Notes: a model not told the origin generated them from the letters alone. Shown: positions 1 through 7,214, counted from the first letter of the stretch. The stretch is 8,228 nucleotides of DNA from Candidatus Dadabacteria bacterium RIFCSPHIGHO2_12_FULL_53_21 (GCA_001775255.1 MFCJ01000126.1:20316-28543); one strand, 5' to 3'. Translations and numbers: made by a program.

Positions 1-1
1 A

Positions 2-400
2 CTTTCGACCGCCCGCCTCTACACACTCTCCCAACCCGGTCATTCACTCTTTGGTCTAAACGACTCAAACCCTTTTAATCCCAAATTTCTTGCACCAACG
101 AGTGGCTCAGGTGGCGGGATCGGGCAGATTGCTGGTGGTATCATCACGTTCGGAGGGGGAGTACCACTATACAACTCTGACGGCGAGATTATCGGTGCGC
201 TTGGGGTGAGTGGTGATACGTCCTGTGCCGACCATGAAATAGCTAAGAGGGTCCGTGATCTGGCAGAACTAAATCCACCGAGCGGAGCATTGGCAGACGA
301 TATCATTTATATAGGTATTGATCCCCCAAGTGACCTTGCACATCCAGTTTGTGATAACACCGTGCGGAACGGTGAATTTATCGGTAACGAAGCACCTTAA
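2..400 (+). CDS. GlcG/HbpS-family heme-binding protein, 3' part (5' end outside window)
   Basis: This frame is open from the left edge of the window to a TAA, giving 132 residues without a start, so the gene is truncated on the left. The diagnostic stretch is GGGVPLY, followed by IIGALGVSGDTSCADHEIA and a later HPVCDN near the C-terminus. This is the usual end of GlcG/HbpS (DUF336) proteins, where GALGVSG is the family signature. The upstream QPGHSLFGLNDSNPFNP segment also fits longer members of this family. Members bind heme or act as small sensor or accessory proteins, some of them exported; the N-terminus that would show a signal peptide is missing here. An internal ATG at 206 would remove most of the fold, so it is not the real start. 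The next gene follows after 104 nt on the same strand, but a functional link is unproven. Family assignment is fairly sure; the role is not. Confidence 0.8.
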   Translation, partial: LSTARLYTLSQPGHSLFGLNDSNPFNPKFLAPTSGSGGGIGQIAGGIITFGGGVPLYNSDGEIIGALGVSGDTSCADHEIAKRVRDLAELNPPSGALADDIIYIGIDPPSDLAHPVCDNTVRNGEFIGNEAP

Positions 401-451
401 GGTCACAGTAATTTTCCCTTTTATGACTACGGGGGTTTATACCTCAAAAAG

Positions 452-463
452 AAGTTCGAACTT
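452..463. promoter_or_regulatory. 12-bp perfect palindrome upstream of the alcohol dehydrogenase gene
   Basis: AAGTTCGAACTT is self-complementary over all 12 bases and lies 41 nt before the ATG at 505. A -10-like TAAAAT (476-481) follows it, but there is no good -35 at the right distance. The position would suit a repressor or activator operator for the dehydrogenase gene. A single short palindrome in AT-rich DNA can arise by chance, so this is only a candidate site. Confidence 0.25.
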
Positions 464-504
464 AGAGATAAAAGATAAAATAAATCAAGTGGAGGTAATT
501 AAAA

Positions 505-1557
505 ATGAAAGCAGCAGTAAACCATGGGTTAATGGATGTAAGGGTAGATAATGTTCCCGATCCGAGGATCGAGAAACCTACCGATGCAATTTGCAGGGTT
601 ACCAAGTGTTCAATTTGTGGTACAGATTTACATATATATCATGGGCGGTTTCCACTCAAAGAGGGTGATTGTGTGGGACATGAGTTCATAGGTTATGTTG
701 AAGAAGTAGGTAGTGAAGTTAAATCCTTCAAAAAAGGCGATAAGGTACTGAGTCCTTTTTGGATAAGCTGTGGTCAATGCTATTTTTGTAAAAAGGGTCT
801 TACTACATCCTGTCTCTATGGGGGATGTTTTGGATTTGGTGACATTCTTGGCGGCAATCCTGGATGTCAGGCGGAATATGTTAGGGTTCCATTAGCGGAT
901 GGCACATTGGTAAAGGTCCCTGAGAGCCTTGCTGATGACAGCAACGATGAAAGAGTCCTTTTCATTGGAGACAACATTGCAACTGGTTACCACGGTGCGG
1001 TTAAGGGAGAGATTCGACCAGGGGATGTTGTAGCTGTTCTCGGTGATGGGGCTGTCGGTCTTTTCGCCACATATTGCGCAACGCTTTTCAATCCTTCTAA
1101 GGTCTTCACAATAGGACATCATGATGACAGGCTTAAGATCGCTAAAAAGTACGGTGCCGATATAACTATAAATTCCTTAAAAGAAGATCCAAGCGAAAAA
1201 ATCAAAGCGGAAACCGATGGTAGAGGGGCAGACGTTATAATAGAGGGCGTGGGTACTACTGATTCACTTCAGTCGTCTATACAACTTGTAAGGGCTGGGG
1301 GAACGGTTTCTTTTATCGGACTTTTCTACGAACCTTTTCCGATGAACATGACTGACTTTTTCCTGCGGAATCTGAATTTGCGGGGTGGTGTCGCCCCATC
1401 AAGAGGTTACGCCTCGAAGCTTTTATCTATTGTTGAGGCTAAGAAATTAGATCCAACACATATAGTATATAGTCTACCTTTGGATCAGGCTGCTGAAGGG
1501 TATAAGCTTATGGATCAAAGAAAGGAGGGGGCTATTAAAGTAGTTCTTAGTCCATAA
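505..1557 (+). CDS. Zinc-dependent alcohol dehydrogenase (medium-chain dehydrogenase/reductase)
   Basis: This complete 350-residue protein has the usual length for the family. It would oxidise an alcohol or reduce a carbonyl with NAD(P) in the cytoplasm; the substrate cannot be told. The N-terminal GroES-like domain has the catalytic-zinc motif CSICGTD (C38) and GHE (H59, E60). D156 in GDNIATGYHG aligns with the aspartate zinc ligand of Thermoanaerobacter-type secondary alcohol dehydrogenases. Four cysteines at 89, 92, 95 and 103 form the structural-zinc lobe. The Rossmann domain carries GDGAVG (180-185). After the second strand the sequence is IGHHDDRL, with Gly-His-His where NAD enzymes usually have Asp; this resembles the Gly-Ser-Arg of NADP enzymes, so NADP(H) preference is inferred. 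The ATG is supported by GGAGG at 491-495, nine bases upstream. It may be co-transcribed with the upstream heme-protein gene or use its own promoter. A+T use is higher than in the glycan genes to the right. Confidence 0.92.
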   Translation: MKAAVNHGLMDVRVDNVPDPRIEKPTDAICRVTKCSICGTDLHIYHGRFPLKEGDCVGHEFIGYVEEVGSEVKSFKKGDKVLSPFWISCGQCYFCKKGLTTSCLYGGCFGFGDILGGNPGCQAEYVRVPLADGTLVKVPESLADDSNDERVLFIGDNIATGYHGAVKGEIRPGDVVAVLGDGAVGLFATYCATLFNPSKVFTIGHHDDRLKIAKKYGADITINSLKEDPSEKIKAETDGRGADVIIEGVGTTDSLQSSIQLVRAGGTVSFIGLFYEPFPMNMTDFFLRNLNLRGGVAPSRGYASKLLSIVEAKKLDPTHIVYSLPLDQAAEGYKLMDQRKEGAIKVVLSP

Positions 1558-2195
1558 GATTAAGATAGGCCTAGGCCCTACATTTAGTCTCGGGTATAAA
1601 GTGTGTATGGGAACATAAATATGTAAAACTTAATAGTCTATTGATTCTGTATGGTGTCAAGAATTATGGATGGTTCTTAGAAAATGCTTAGAAAGGAAAG
1701 AGGGACTGATTTATAACAATAACAACACCAACATATTCATAAAGACAAAATAGAACACGGTTTATCAAATTCGGATTCTTGACTTCTAATAATTTCTCTA
1801 GCTCCATCAGGATTTATGGGCTTATGGGCACGGAGTTGCTCTTGATTTCTCAAAACTCGGCAAGTCAACAGACTGCTACTGCTTGGTGCTGCTTGCGGGT
1901 AAGTTTGTTGTTTTCCGATAGTTTCTTATTTTGTCTTTGATTCATCTTTACATACCTCTATTAGCTCTATAAATATTTGTAATGTATAAGGTCTTGACTG
2001 ATTCCATGTTGAATCCGGACTGAAAACTATACGAGCGGAGGTAAGGAGCCAGCTATTATTCTCGAATAACGAAAATGGAACGAAATAAGTTCCGTGTTTA
2101 CCGATCTCTTAACTCATGATATTATCACAAACTCACTATTCATAGATGAAATACCGGTCCGTGATTGATACACCGCAATATAGTCTTATGATGCC
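1558..2195. other. AT-rich 638-nt intergenic region, no convincing intact gene
   Basis: Both strands are full of stops here and no reading frame resembles a known protein, apart from the short broken frame described at 1737-1945. No tRNA, rRNA, insertion-sequence ends or CRISPR repeats were seen. Visible small structures are a GGCCTAGGCC palindrome at 1568-1577 just after the dehydrogenase gene (no T-run, so not a standard terminator), a tandem 8-bp repeat TTATGGGC at 1814-1829, and an orphan Shine-Dalgarno-like GGAGGTAAGGAG at 2037-2048 with no start codon at a usable distance. Together these look like decayed sequence or a junction between unrelated blocks. Confidence 0.6.
1737..1945 (-). 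pseudogene. Possible frame-broken small gene remnant
   Basis: On the minus strand an ATG at 1945 is preceded by AGAGG nine bases upstream. It opens a basic peptide (MNQRQNKKLSENNKLTRKQH...) that stops after 26 residues at 1865. Shifting frame by one base just before that stop restores an open frame for about 45 more codons, through LLTCRVLRNQEQLRAHKP and on to a TGA at 1737. The joined product would be about 69 residues, rich in Lys, Arg and Gln. The LTRKQHQAVA...LLT part faintly recalls the first helices of small phage-type helix-turn-helix proteins, but I cannot make a real assignment. It may be a decayed gene, a sequencing indel or chance in non-coding DNA. Confidence 0.22.
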
Positions 2196-3086
2196 ATGCG
2201 AAGCCAAAATCCCATTTTCTCGATAATCATTCCTACTTACGGGCGGCCGAAACAGCTGGACTCATGTCTCAGTTCGATAGCAAAGCTGAGCTATAACCTG
2301 AATGATATTGAAGTTATAGTGGTCGATGACGGAAGCAACAATCCTACCGATGAGATTGTCCAAAATTTTAAAGAAATTATGGTCGTGAGGCCTATTTACC
2401 AGGATCATGCAGGACCCGCAACGGCAAGAAACAGCGGGGCTCTTGAGGCAAGAGGCATATATCTCGCCTTTACCGATGATGACTGCAGGCCCTCGCCGGA
2501 CTGGCTCCGGAAGCTGGAGGAAAGAATCCGTCAAAATGCAGATTCCGTAATCGCCGGACGGACTGTGAATGACCTGTCCGACAATCTATATTCTACGGCA
2601 ACACAGCTCATCTCCGATTTTCTGTTCTCCTACTACAACAGGGAGAGCGCGCGATTTCTGACTTCAAACAACTTAGCTCTCTCAAAGGAGCTTTACTGGG
2701 GAATTGGGGGATTCGACGTCACTTTTCCGCTCGCAGCTGCGGAGGACAGGGAATTCTGCGACCGCTGTATCCACAAGGGTTATAAAACCCTTTACGCCCC
2801 CGAGGTAGTGGTACATCACGCTCACGCGCTAAGCTTTCGGAAATTCGTCAAACAGCATTTTAATTACGGCAGAGGGGCGCATCGCTTTCATAGCATTCGC
2901 GCTGTTCGCAATCAGGAAGCCATGAGAATCGAGCCTCTTGCGTTTTACCGCAATTTAATTCTCTATCCCTGGGAAAATTCCAGAAGGAATAAATTATTTC
3001 TCACTTATTTGATAATAGTATCGCAGTTGGCAAATGCCGCCGGTTATTTTTGGCAGAAATCAATTCACCTCGTCAAGAGAAAGTAG
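2196..3086 (+). CDS. Family 2 glycosyltransferase (GT-A fold)
   Basis: This 296-residue enzyme should transfer a sugar from a nucleotide-sugar donor to a growing surface glycan on the cytoplasmic side of the membrane. The GT2 signature is complete: SIIIPTYGRP (9-18), VVDDGS (42-47), GPATARNSGA (73-82), the metal-binding TDDDC with DDD at 94-96, GGFD (171-174) and the catalytic-base region AAEDREF with ED at 193-194. A later HHAHALSFRKF...NYGRGA stretch is typical of one GT2 subgroup. A hydrophobic patch around 267-286 may touch the membrane. The start is firm because an in-frame TAG lies at 2181-2183 and the core motif begins at residue 9. No Shine-Dalgarno is visible before it. A -10-like TATAGT (2179-2184) sits so close that a nearly leaderless transcript is possible. 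It converges on the YfhO-like gene 88 nt downstream. Donor and acceptor are unknown. Confidence 0.9.
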   Translation: MRSQNPIFSIIIPTYGRPKQLDSCLSSIAKLSYNLNDIEVIVVDDGSNNPTDEIVQNFKEIMVVRPIYQDHAGPATARNSGALEARGIYLAFTDDDCRPSPDWLRKLEERIRQNADSVIAGRTVNDLSDNLYSTATQLISDFLFSYYNRESARFLTSNNLALSKELYWGIGGFDVTFPLAAAEDREFCDRCIHKGYKTLYAPEVVVHHAHALSFRKFVKQHFNYGRGAHRFHSIRAVRNQEAMRIEPLAFYRNLILYPWENSRRNKLFLTYLIIVSQLANAAGYFWQKSIHLVKRK

Positions 3087-3174
3087 AAAAGCATCACAGA
3101 TTGAAAAAGATTACATGAATGCACTAAGACATTTCGTTATCCAAGATTGTTGAAAATGAGGCATGCTCTTCCGA

Positions 3175-5409
3175 TCAGCGAGTAAAACGCCTTTGTTCGC
3201 CATAAGATATAAATGCGGAAATGACCAGCAACGAAAGTCCCGCTAAGGAAATTATGACACCCGGAATCAAGCCATAGGGAATGTAGCTGAGTTCTAACTG
3301 CCCGGATCCGGGACCTACATGAATGCCCATAAGAACTCGGTCCGCGACTTCCGGTGTAAACCATCCACCAGGGCCGTGCCCAAGTCTTGCTCTCCAACCT
3401 CTGTCCCAAGTCTCCGCAACGACCAATGTCTTTTCCACAGGAGAATCCCACGAAATAAGCCAGTAGCCTGGCAGCCGCTCGTCAACTCTGAGCCCAATCT
3501 CCAGGTCTTCATCTGTATCGCCGGTCCCAAGCCATCGTACAACCGGCAGTCCATCATCTAACCGGTATATAGAGGCATCCTCTCCATCATATAGCTTTTT
3601 CAATCCTTCTACGGGAGCCCCATACCCAGGAGGAGTCAATATCCACTTTACACCTAGTTTTCGAATCATCGGAGAATTCCAATCGGCTATCGGAAGAAAA
3701 TAAACCGGGTCATATCGGGTTGAAAAAGTCGAATAAACTCTTTCGTATCGTTCCAGCTTTATTACATTATCTCCTCGTATATCATAAAGTCCGTATACCA
3801 TAGCCGCGTTAGGATGGAGCGACCCCCCTACCCCGGCAACGCGGCCGGGCTTATCATTCAGGAACTCAATCGCTGGGGTGACGGGATAGAGCTTCCTGAG
3901 GGACAATCCCGGATTGATATTGCCATGAGCAGCCAGGAGATCTATAACCAGAATCACCGGTATGGCGGGCCATATGTACTTTCTATAATCAGGTTTGAGG
4001 AAAAGTGAAAATGAAAAAATTATTGCAGATCCCAAGACCCATATTGTCCAATAGAGCTGAGTGCCTACAGATCCCCTTTCCTCCCACAATTCTATAAAAC
4101 CAAACCATGCAACACCCAGCAATAACGCCACCATAGATGTCCCGATTAATAGGGTTTTGCCAGAACCTTCAATCCAGCGGTTAAATCCGAATCCCGCAAG
4201 CAGAGCAAGCGAAAGTCCAATGGCAAACCTGAGCCGGTGATGAAGCAATTTACCGAAAACGGGTATTTGTTTGATAAGATCATATTCCAGCGGCAGTATG
4301 TATACAGCAAGAAAAGAAAAAATGAGAATCGCCAATATCGCAAGCCACCGTCTGTCTTTCCAAAAATCACTCAACCCTGCAGAAGCCAGCAAAATCGTTA
4401 ATGTACCTGCATATACTGTAGTCCCTATGTAGTTAAAAGGTCCCCACCAGGTACCCGAAGCCGGGTTCCCAGTCATCTCCGGGAGGACAATCCTTAAGGG
4501 CTGAACCAATATTGCAATCCAGTTAATTTCGGCACCCCCGCCGCTACCCTCATACAGCCATTTACTGCTTTCGAATAAAGTAAATAAAAAAGGAAGAGTC
4601 ACAACGGCCGAGAGCGCCGCAGCCACAATCCAGCCGAAGGCAAAACCGGCCCACGACCGCAACAAATCTTGAGAACCCCTGACAAGCAAGTATAGAGTAG
4701 ATATCATCGCCGTATGAATCACTGTCTCGGGATGTCCGGCTAATAGCTCGAGCCCTGCGGTCACACTCAACAACCGCCAGCCGCCTTTTCCGTTTGCAAT
4801 CCGCTCTACAGACCAGAGAACCCAGGGAACAAGCGCAAAGGCGTTTGACATGGGAACCAAAAGCCATGCGACGGGTAAACCCGAGAGCGGGTATATGAGA
4901 CAGGCTATCAGCGAACCGCGTGACCCCAATCCCAGCTCTCTTGCAAGATACCAGACGCCCAGTCCCCCAATAACGAACCTGAGCCATGGCAGCATGACAA
5001 ACGACAATTGAAGGGGTAATACCACAAACAACAGATGCAATGGGAATAAAGGAGCACTTGAGCCGTTGCTCCAATAAGGAGCTCCCGAGAATTGATGAGG
5101 ATCCCAGAACGGAAGCCTCCCCTGCCTCATCTCGTGACGGAGAAATAAAAGCCACGGCTGAACCTGATATGTTACGTCCCGCAGGTGGGGGTTACCCTTC
5201 TCGGCATCCGCAACATCCTCCCAGGGTGCGAATCGCGCCATTGTCGCAGCGGGGCTCGGAATTCCATCGGGGATAGAGAGTGCAGGCATCAATAGCGCTG
5301 TTCCCGAGATTCCCAAAGCAAAAAATGCGATCCCAAAGCCCCTTCTTTTATATATCAATCCGATACAGCTGAGAGCAAGGAGAAGCGGTAAGATTGGGTT
5401 AATGTTCAA
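3175..5409 (-). CDS. YfhO-family polytopic membrane protein (putative GT-C-type glycosyltransferase)
   Basis: This 744-residue integral membrane protein has about 14 or more hydrophobic segments between residues 5 and 494, then a soluble domain of some 215 residues (about 495-711) and a last membrane helix (712-733). The family hallmark is the first large loop, residues 87-127, with RQGRLPFWDPHQFSGAPYW and LFPLHLL, plus GHPET at 225-229. The C-terminal ETWDRGWRA (666-674) and the late IPYGLIPGVIIS are also typical of YfhO-like proteins. In Bacillus, YfhO works with a polyprenyl-phosphate glycosyltransferase to decorate a surface polymer outside the membrane. A similar role here is inferred. 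The start is a TTG at 5407-5409: between it and the in-frame stop at 5488-5490 there is no ATG, GTG or other TTG, and a later ATG (residue 41) would remove the first helix. The ribosome site is poor, so the start is moderately certain. It diverges from the methyltransferase gene. Confidence 0.82.
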   Translation of the reverse strand: MNINPILPLLLALSCIGLIYKRRGFGIAFFALGISGTALLMPALSIPDGIPSPAATMARFAPWEDVADAEKGNPHLRDVTYQVQPWLLFLRHEMRQGRLPFWDPHQFSGAPYWSNGSSAPLFPLHLLFVVLPLQLSFVMLPWLRFVIGGLGVWYLARELGLGSRGSLIACLIYPLSGLPVAWLLVPMSNAFALVPWVLWSVERIANGKGGWRLLSVTAGLELLAGHPETVIHTAMISTLYLLVRGSQDLLRSWAGFAFGWIVAAALSAVVTLPFLFTLFESSKWLYEGSGGGAEINWIAILVQPLRIVLPEMTGNPASGTWWGPFNYIGTTVYAGTLTILLASAGLSDFWKDRRWLAILAILIFSFLAVYILPLEYDLIKQIPVFGKLLHHRLRFAIGLSLALLAGFGFNRWIEGSGKTLLIGTSMVALLLGVAWFGFIELWEERGSVGTQLYWTIWVLGSAIIFSFSLFLKPDYRKYIWPAIPVILVIDLLAAHGNINPGLSLRKLYPVTPAIEFLNDKPGRVAGVGGSLHPNAAMVYGLYDIRGDNVIKLERYERVYSTFSTRYDPVYFLPIADWNSPMIRKLGVKWILTPPGYGAPVEGLKKLYDGEDASIYRLDDGLPVVRWLGTGDTDEDLEIGLRVDERLPGYWLISWDSPVEKTLVVAETWDRGWRARLGHGPGGWFTPEVADRVLMGIHVGPGSGQLELSYIPYGLIPGVIISLAGLSLLVISAFISYGEQRRFTR

Positions 5410-5568
5410 CTCGACATGACCGTGAGAGCCGACATTCCATACGATCGATACACGCCGGATCTCACATGTTGATAATTGGAATAATTTCTAATTTACACCA
5501 TCAATCTGGAAAAAACCAGCCTGCCCGCTTTACTGTTATCGAGAAGCTTGTAAAGTTATACATTACAC
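5410..5568. promoter_or_regulatory. Divergent intergenic region between YfhO-like and methyltransferase genes
   Basis: These 159 nt must carry the promoters of both flanking genes, which point away from each other. The middle (about 5465-5500) is strongly AT-rich. On the plus strand TATACA (5557-5562) lies six bases before the methyltransferase ATG and could be its -10, with only a weak -35 (CTGTTA at 5533-5538). No clear minus-strand promoter was found. Confidence 0.35.
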
Positions 5569-6327
5569 ATGAAAAATGAGCTGGTTAGACTCCAGGAAAC
5601 GCTTTATAACTCCAGGACCCCCACAAGACGCTGGCTTCACCGAACACGCAAGGACTGGATAGTTCAAAAACTCAGACGATTTGCCGGTGAGCAGGGAAAA
5701 GTAAGGGTCCTCGAAGTCGGAATCGGCTCCGGTATTTACCTCCCGGTACTTTCCGGGTTATTCGATAAGGTAGTGGCGATCGACATAGAGGATTCCTATA
5801 TCGATAACGCAATAACCATGACAAAGGATTTCACCAACGTATCCATAATCAAGGACGATATTACCGAAACCGGACTAGAGGAGAAGAGCTTCGATCTTGT
5901 CCTGTGCTCGGAAGTAATCGAGCATATATATGATTCGAACAAAGCGTTTGCGGGGATGAACAGGCTCCTCAAAAACGGGTGCCCGCTGATATTGTCGACC
6001 CCGCAGCCGTGGAGTCCGCTGGAGCTTCTTTCCAGAATCGCATTCCTGCCGGGTGTTATAGATATTGTGAGATATATATACCAAGAGCCTATTCTGAAAA
6101 CGGGGCATATCAATCTGATGACGGAAAAAGAGCTTACAAGGCAGCTCGTAGAAAACCGTTTTCGTATACGGGAACGTCATAAATCAGGCTTATATCTCCC
6201 GTTAATAGCCGAGTTTGCCGGGGAAACGGGCCTGAGACTCGAGAAATGGGTAGAATCCCGTATCTGCAAACAACCCCTGGATTGGGCCCTATGGACGCAA
6301 TACTACGTCGCCGAGCCTGAATCCTGA
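5569..6327 (+). CDS. Class I SAM-dependent methyltransferase
   Basis: This 252-residue protein has a Rossmann-type methyltransferase core. Motif I is LEVGIGSG (48-55), the acidic end of the second strand is AIDIED (D72), D96/D97 follow in IIKDDI, and FDLVLCSEVIEHI (108-120) is the motif IV region, with the post-core strand LLKNGCPLILSTPQP. This pattern is common in Methyltransf_11/25-type enzymes and in UbiG-like small-molecule methyltransferases. In a glycan locus the likely target is a sugar or a lipid-linked intermediate, but the acceptor cannot be read. Residues 150-252 form a variable acceptor region with a hydrophobic stretch near 152-170. The start is fixed by an in-frame TAA at 5551-5553 with no other ATG between. 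No Shine-Dalgarno precedes it, so a leaderless mRNA is possible. Its 3' end lies 15 nt from the convergent GT2 gene. Confidence 0.88.
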   Translation: MKNELVRLQETLYNSRTPTRRWLHRTRKDWIVQKLRRFAGEQGKVRVLEVGIGSGIYLPVLSGLFDKVVAIDIEDSYIDNAITMTKDFTNVSIIKDDITETGLEEKSFDLVLCSEVIEHIYDSNKAFAGMNRLLKNGCPLILSTPQPWSPLELLSRIAFLPGVIDIVRYIYQEPILKTGHINLMTEKELTRQLVENRFRIRERHKSGLYLPLIAEFAGETGLRLEKWVESRICKQPLDWALWTQYYVAEPES

Positions 6328-6342
6328 GATTTGTACCGGTTT

Positions 6343-7131
6343 CTAAAATTTAGGTGACGGAGAACCGCGGACGTACTTCATGGACCTCATCCTGCTTCTT
6401 ATCTCCGCTAAATCGGCGAGAGCCTTCACCGTCCCCTTTATAACACTCACATTACTCTGTGGGTAATGCTTCCAGGTAATAGGCACCTCTTTCACCTCAT
6501 ATCCCAACTCTCTTGCAATCACCAGGAGCTCCACATCAAAAATCCAGCCCGGGATCGTTTGCAGGGGAAAAACGTTATCGGTTGAAGACCCTGTAAATAT
6601 TTTGAAGCCCGCCTGAGTATCCTTAAATGGAAGGCCGGTAAACAGCTTAACAAAGTATATAAACACCTTCCCCATGCTCTCCCTGATCCACGGCTGGCGA
6701 GAGGTTATATTGGCCCCCTTTACGCCCCTCGAACCGATAACTATGTCATAACTCTGGTCGAAATAAGGCATCATATGACGCATCTCTTCTATCGAGGTGG
6801 AATTGTCCGCGTCCATAAATAGCCGGTAGATCCCTCGCGCCTTGAGCATCCCTTCCTTCACTGCCATCCCCTTACCCCTGTTCTCAGGCAAGTTAATCAG
6901 CACGAGATCCGGCATCGCGTCCGTCAAGGACGAGACGGCCTCGGCGGTTTTATCCATAGACCCGTCGTTAACGACTATAACTTCATACTTGAAATTCATT
7001 TCCGCAAAAAAATGATGAACGGAAAGCAGGGTCGATTCGATGATACTCTCTTCGTTATAAGCAGGGATGATCACCGAAAGGATTATTTCATCGTCTATGG
7101 ATCGATCCCTCACATGGCCGGGAATTAGCAT
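6343..7131 (-). CDS. Family 2 glycosyltransferase, Alg5/DPM-like (polyprenyl-phosphate sugar synthase)
   Basis: This 262-residue GT2 closely follows the layout of dolichyl-phosphate beta-glucosyltransferase (Alg5) and DPM-like enzymes: SVIIPAYNEE (19-28), VVNDGS (53-58), the conserved NRGKGMAVKEGM (84-95), FMDADNST with the DxD pair D107/D109, IGSRG (132-136), DTQAGFKIF (171-179) and GWIFDVELL (195-203). Such enzymes move glucose or mannose from a nucleotide sugar to a polyprenyl phosphate on the cytoplasmic face. Unlike GtrB/CsbB-type relatives it has no C-terminal pair of membrane helices, so it is probably soluble or peripheral. The ATG at 7131 has AGGCGG (minus strand, 7146-7141) nine bases upstream. 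A perfect 7-bp inverted repeat sits immediately upstream of that site. The lipid-linked sugar it makes could feed the YfhO-like protein encoded nearby. The exact sugar is unknown. Confidence 0.87.
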   Translation of the reverse strand: MLIPGHVRDRSIDDEIILSVIIPAYNEESIIESTLLSVHHFFAEMNFKYEVIVVNDGSMDKTAEAVSSLTDAMPDLVLINLPENRGKGMAVKEGMLKARGIYRLFMDADNSTSIEEMRHMMPYFDQSYDIVIGSRGVKGANITSRQPWIRESMGKVFIYFVKLFTGLPFKDTQAGFKIFTGSSTDNVFPLQTIPGWIFDVELLVIARELGYEVKEVPITWKHYPQSNVSVIKGTVKALADLAEIRSRMRSMKYVRGSPSPKF

Positions 7132-7146
7132 TACTGTTATCCGCCT

Positions 7147-7166
7147 AAACCTGGATTCACAGGTTT
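7147..7166 (-). repeat. Perfect 7-bp inverted repeat next to the GT2 ribosome site
   Basis: AAACCTG and CAGGTTT are separated by six bases, and the repeat abuts the AGGCGG at 7141-7146 used by the minus-strand glycosyltransferase. In its mRNA this would form a small hairpin just 5' of the ribosome site. It could tune translation, or serve as a DNA operator. No T-run follows, so it is not a standard terminator. Confidence 0.4.
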
Positions 7167-7214
7167 CATTCTGATTTTCCTGCTGCTCCGATAAGCCGCG
7201 CTCCCGTCCGACAT

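Noticed and set aside
1568..1577. GGCCTAGGCC palindrome after the dehydrogenase as a terminator
   Set aside because: It has no loop and no following T-run, so it does not meet the pattern of an intrinsic terminator.
1814..1829. Tandem 8-bp repeat TTATGGGC as the cause of the broken frame at 1737-1945
   Set aside because: The first in-frame stop (1865) comes before the repeat when read on the minus strand, so the duplication cannot explain the break.
2037..2119. Strong Shine-Dalgarno-like GGAGGTAAGGAG followed by a 14-codon ATG frame at 2075-2119
   Set aside because: The start lies about 26 bases beyond the ribosome-site sequence, too far to use it, and the peptide has no recognisable feature.
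1558..2195. Insertion sequence or CRISPR array in the long gap
   Set aside because: No transposase fragment, terminal inverted repeats or regularly spaced repeats were seen.
4562..5155. 197-residue open frame on the minus strand inside the YfhO-like gene
   Set aside because: It is an alternate frame of the same strand; its sequence is Arg/Cys/Ser-rich with no domain, while the 744-residue frame has coherent membrane segments and family motifs.
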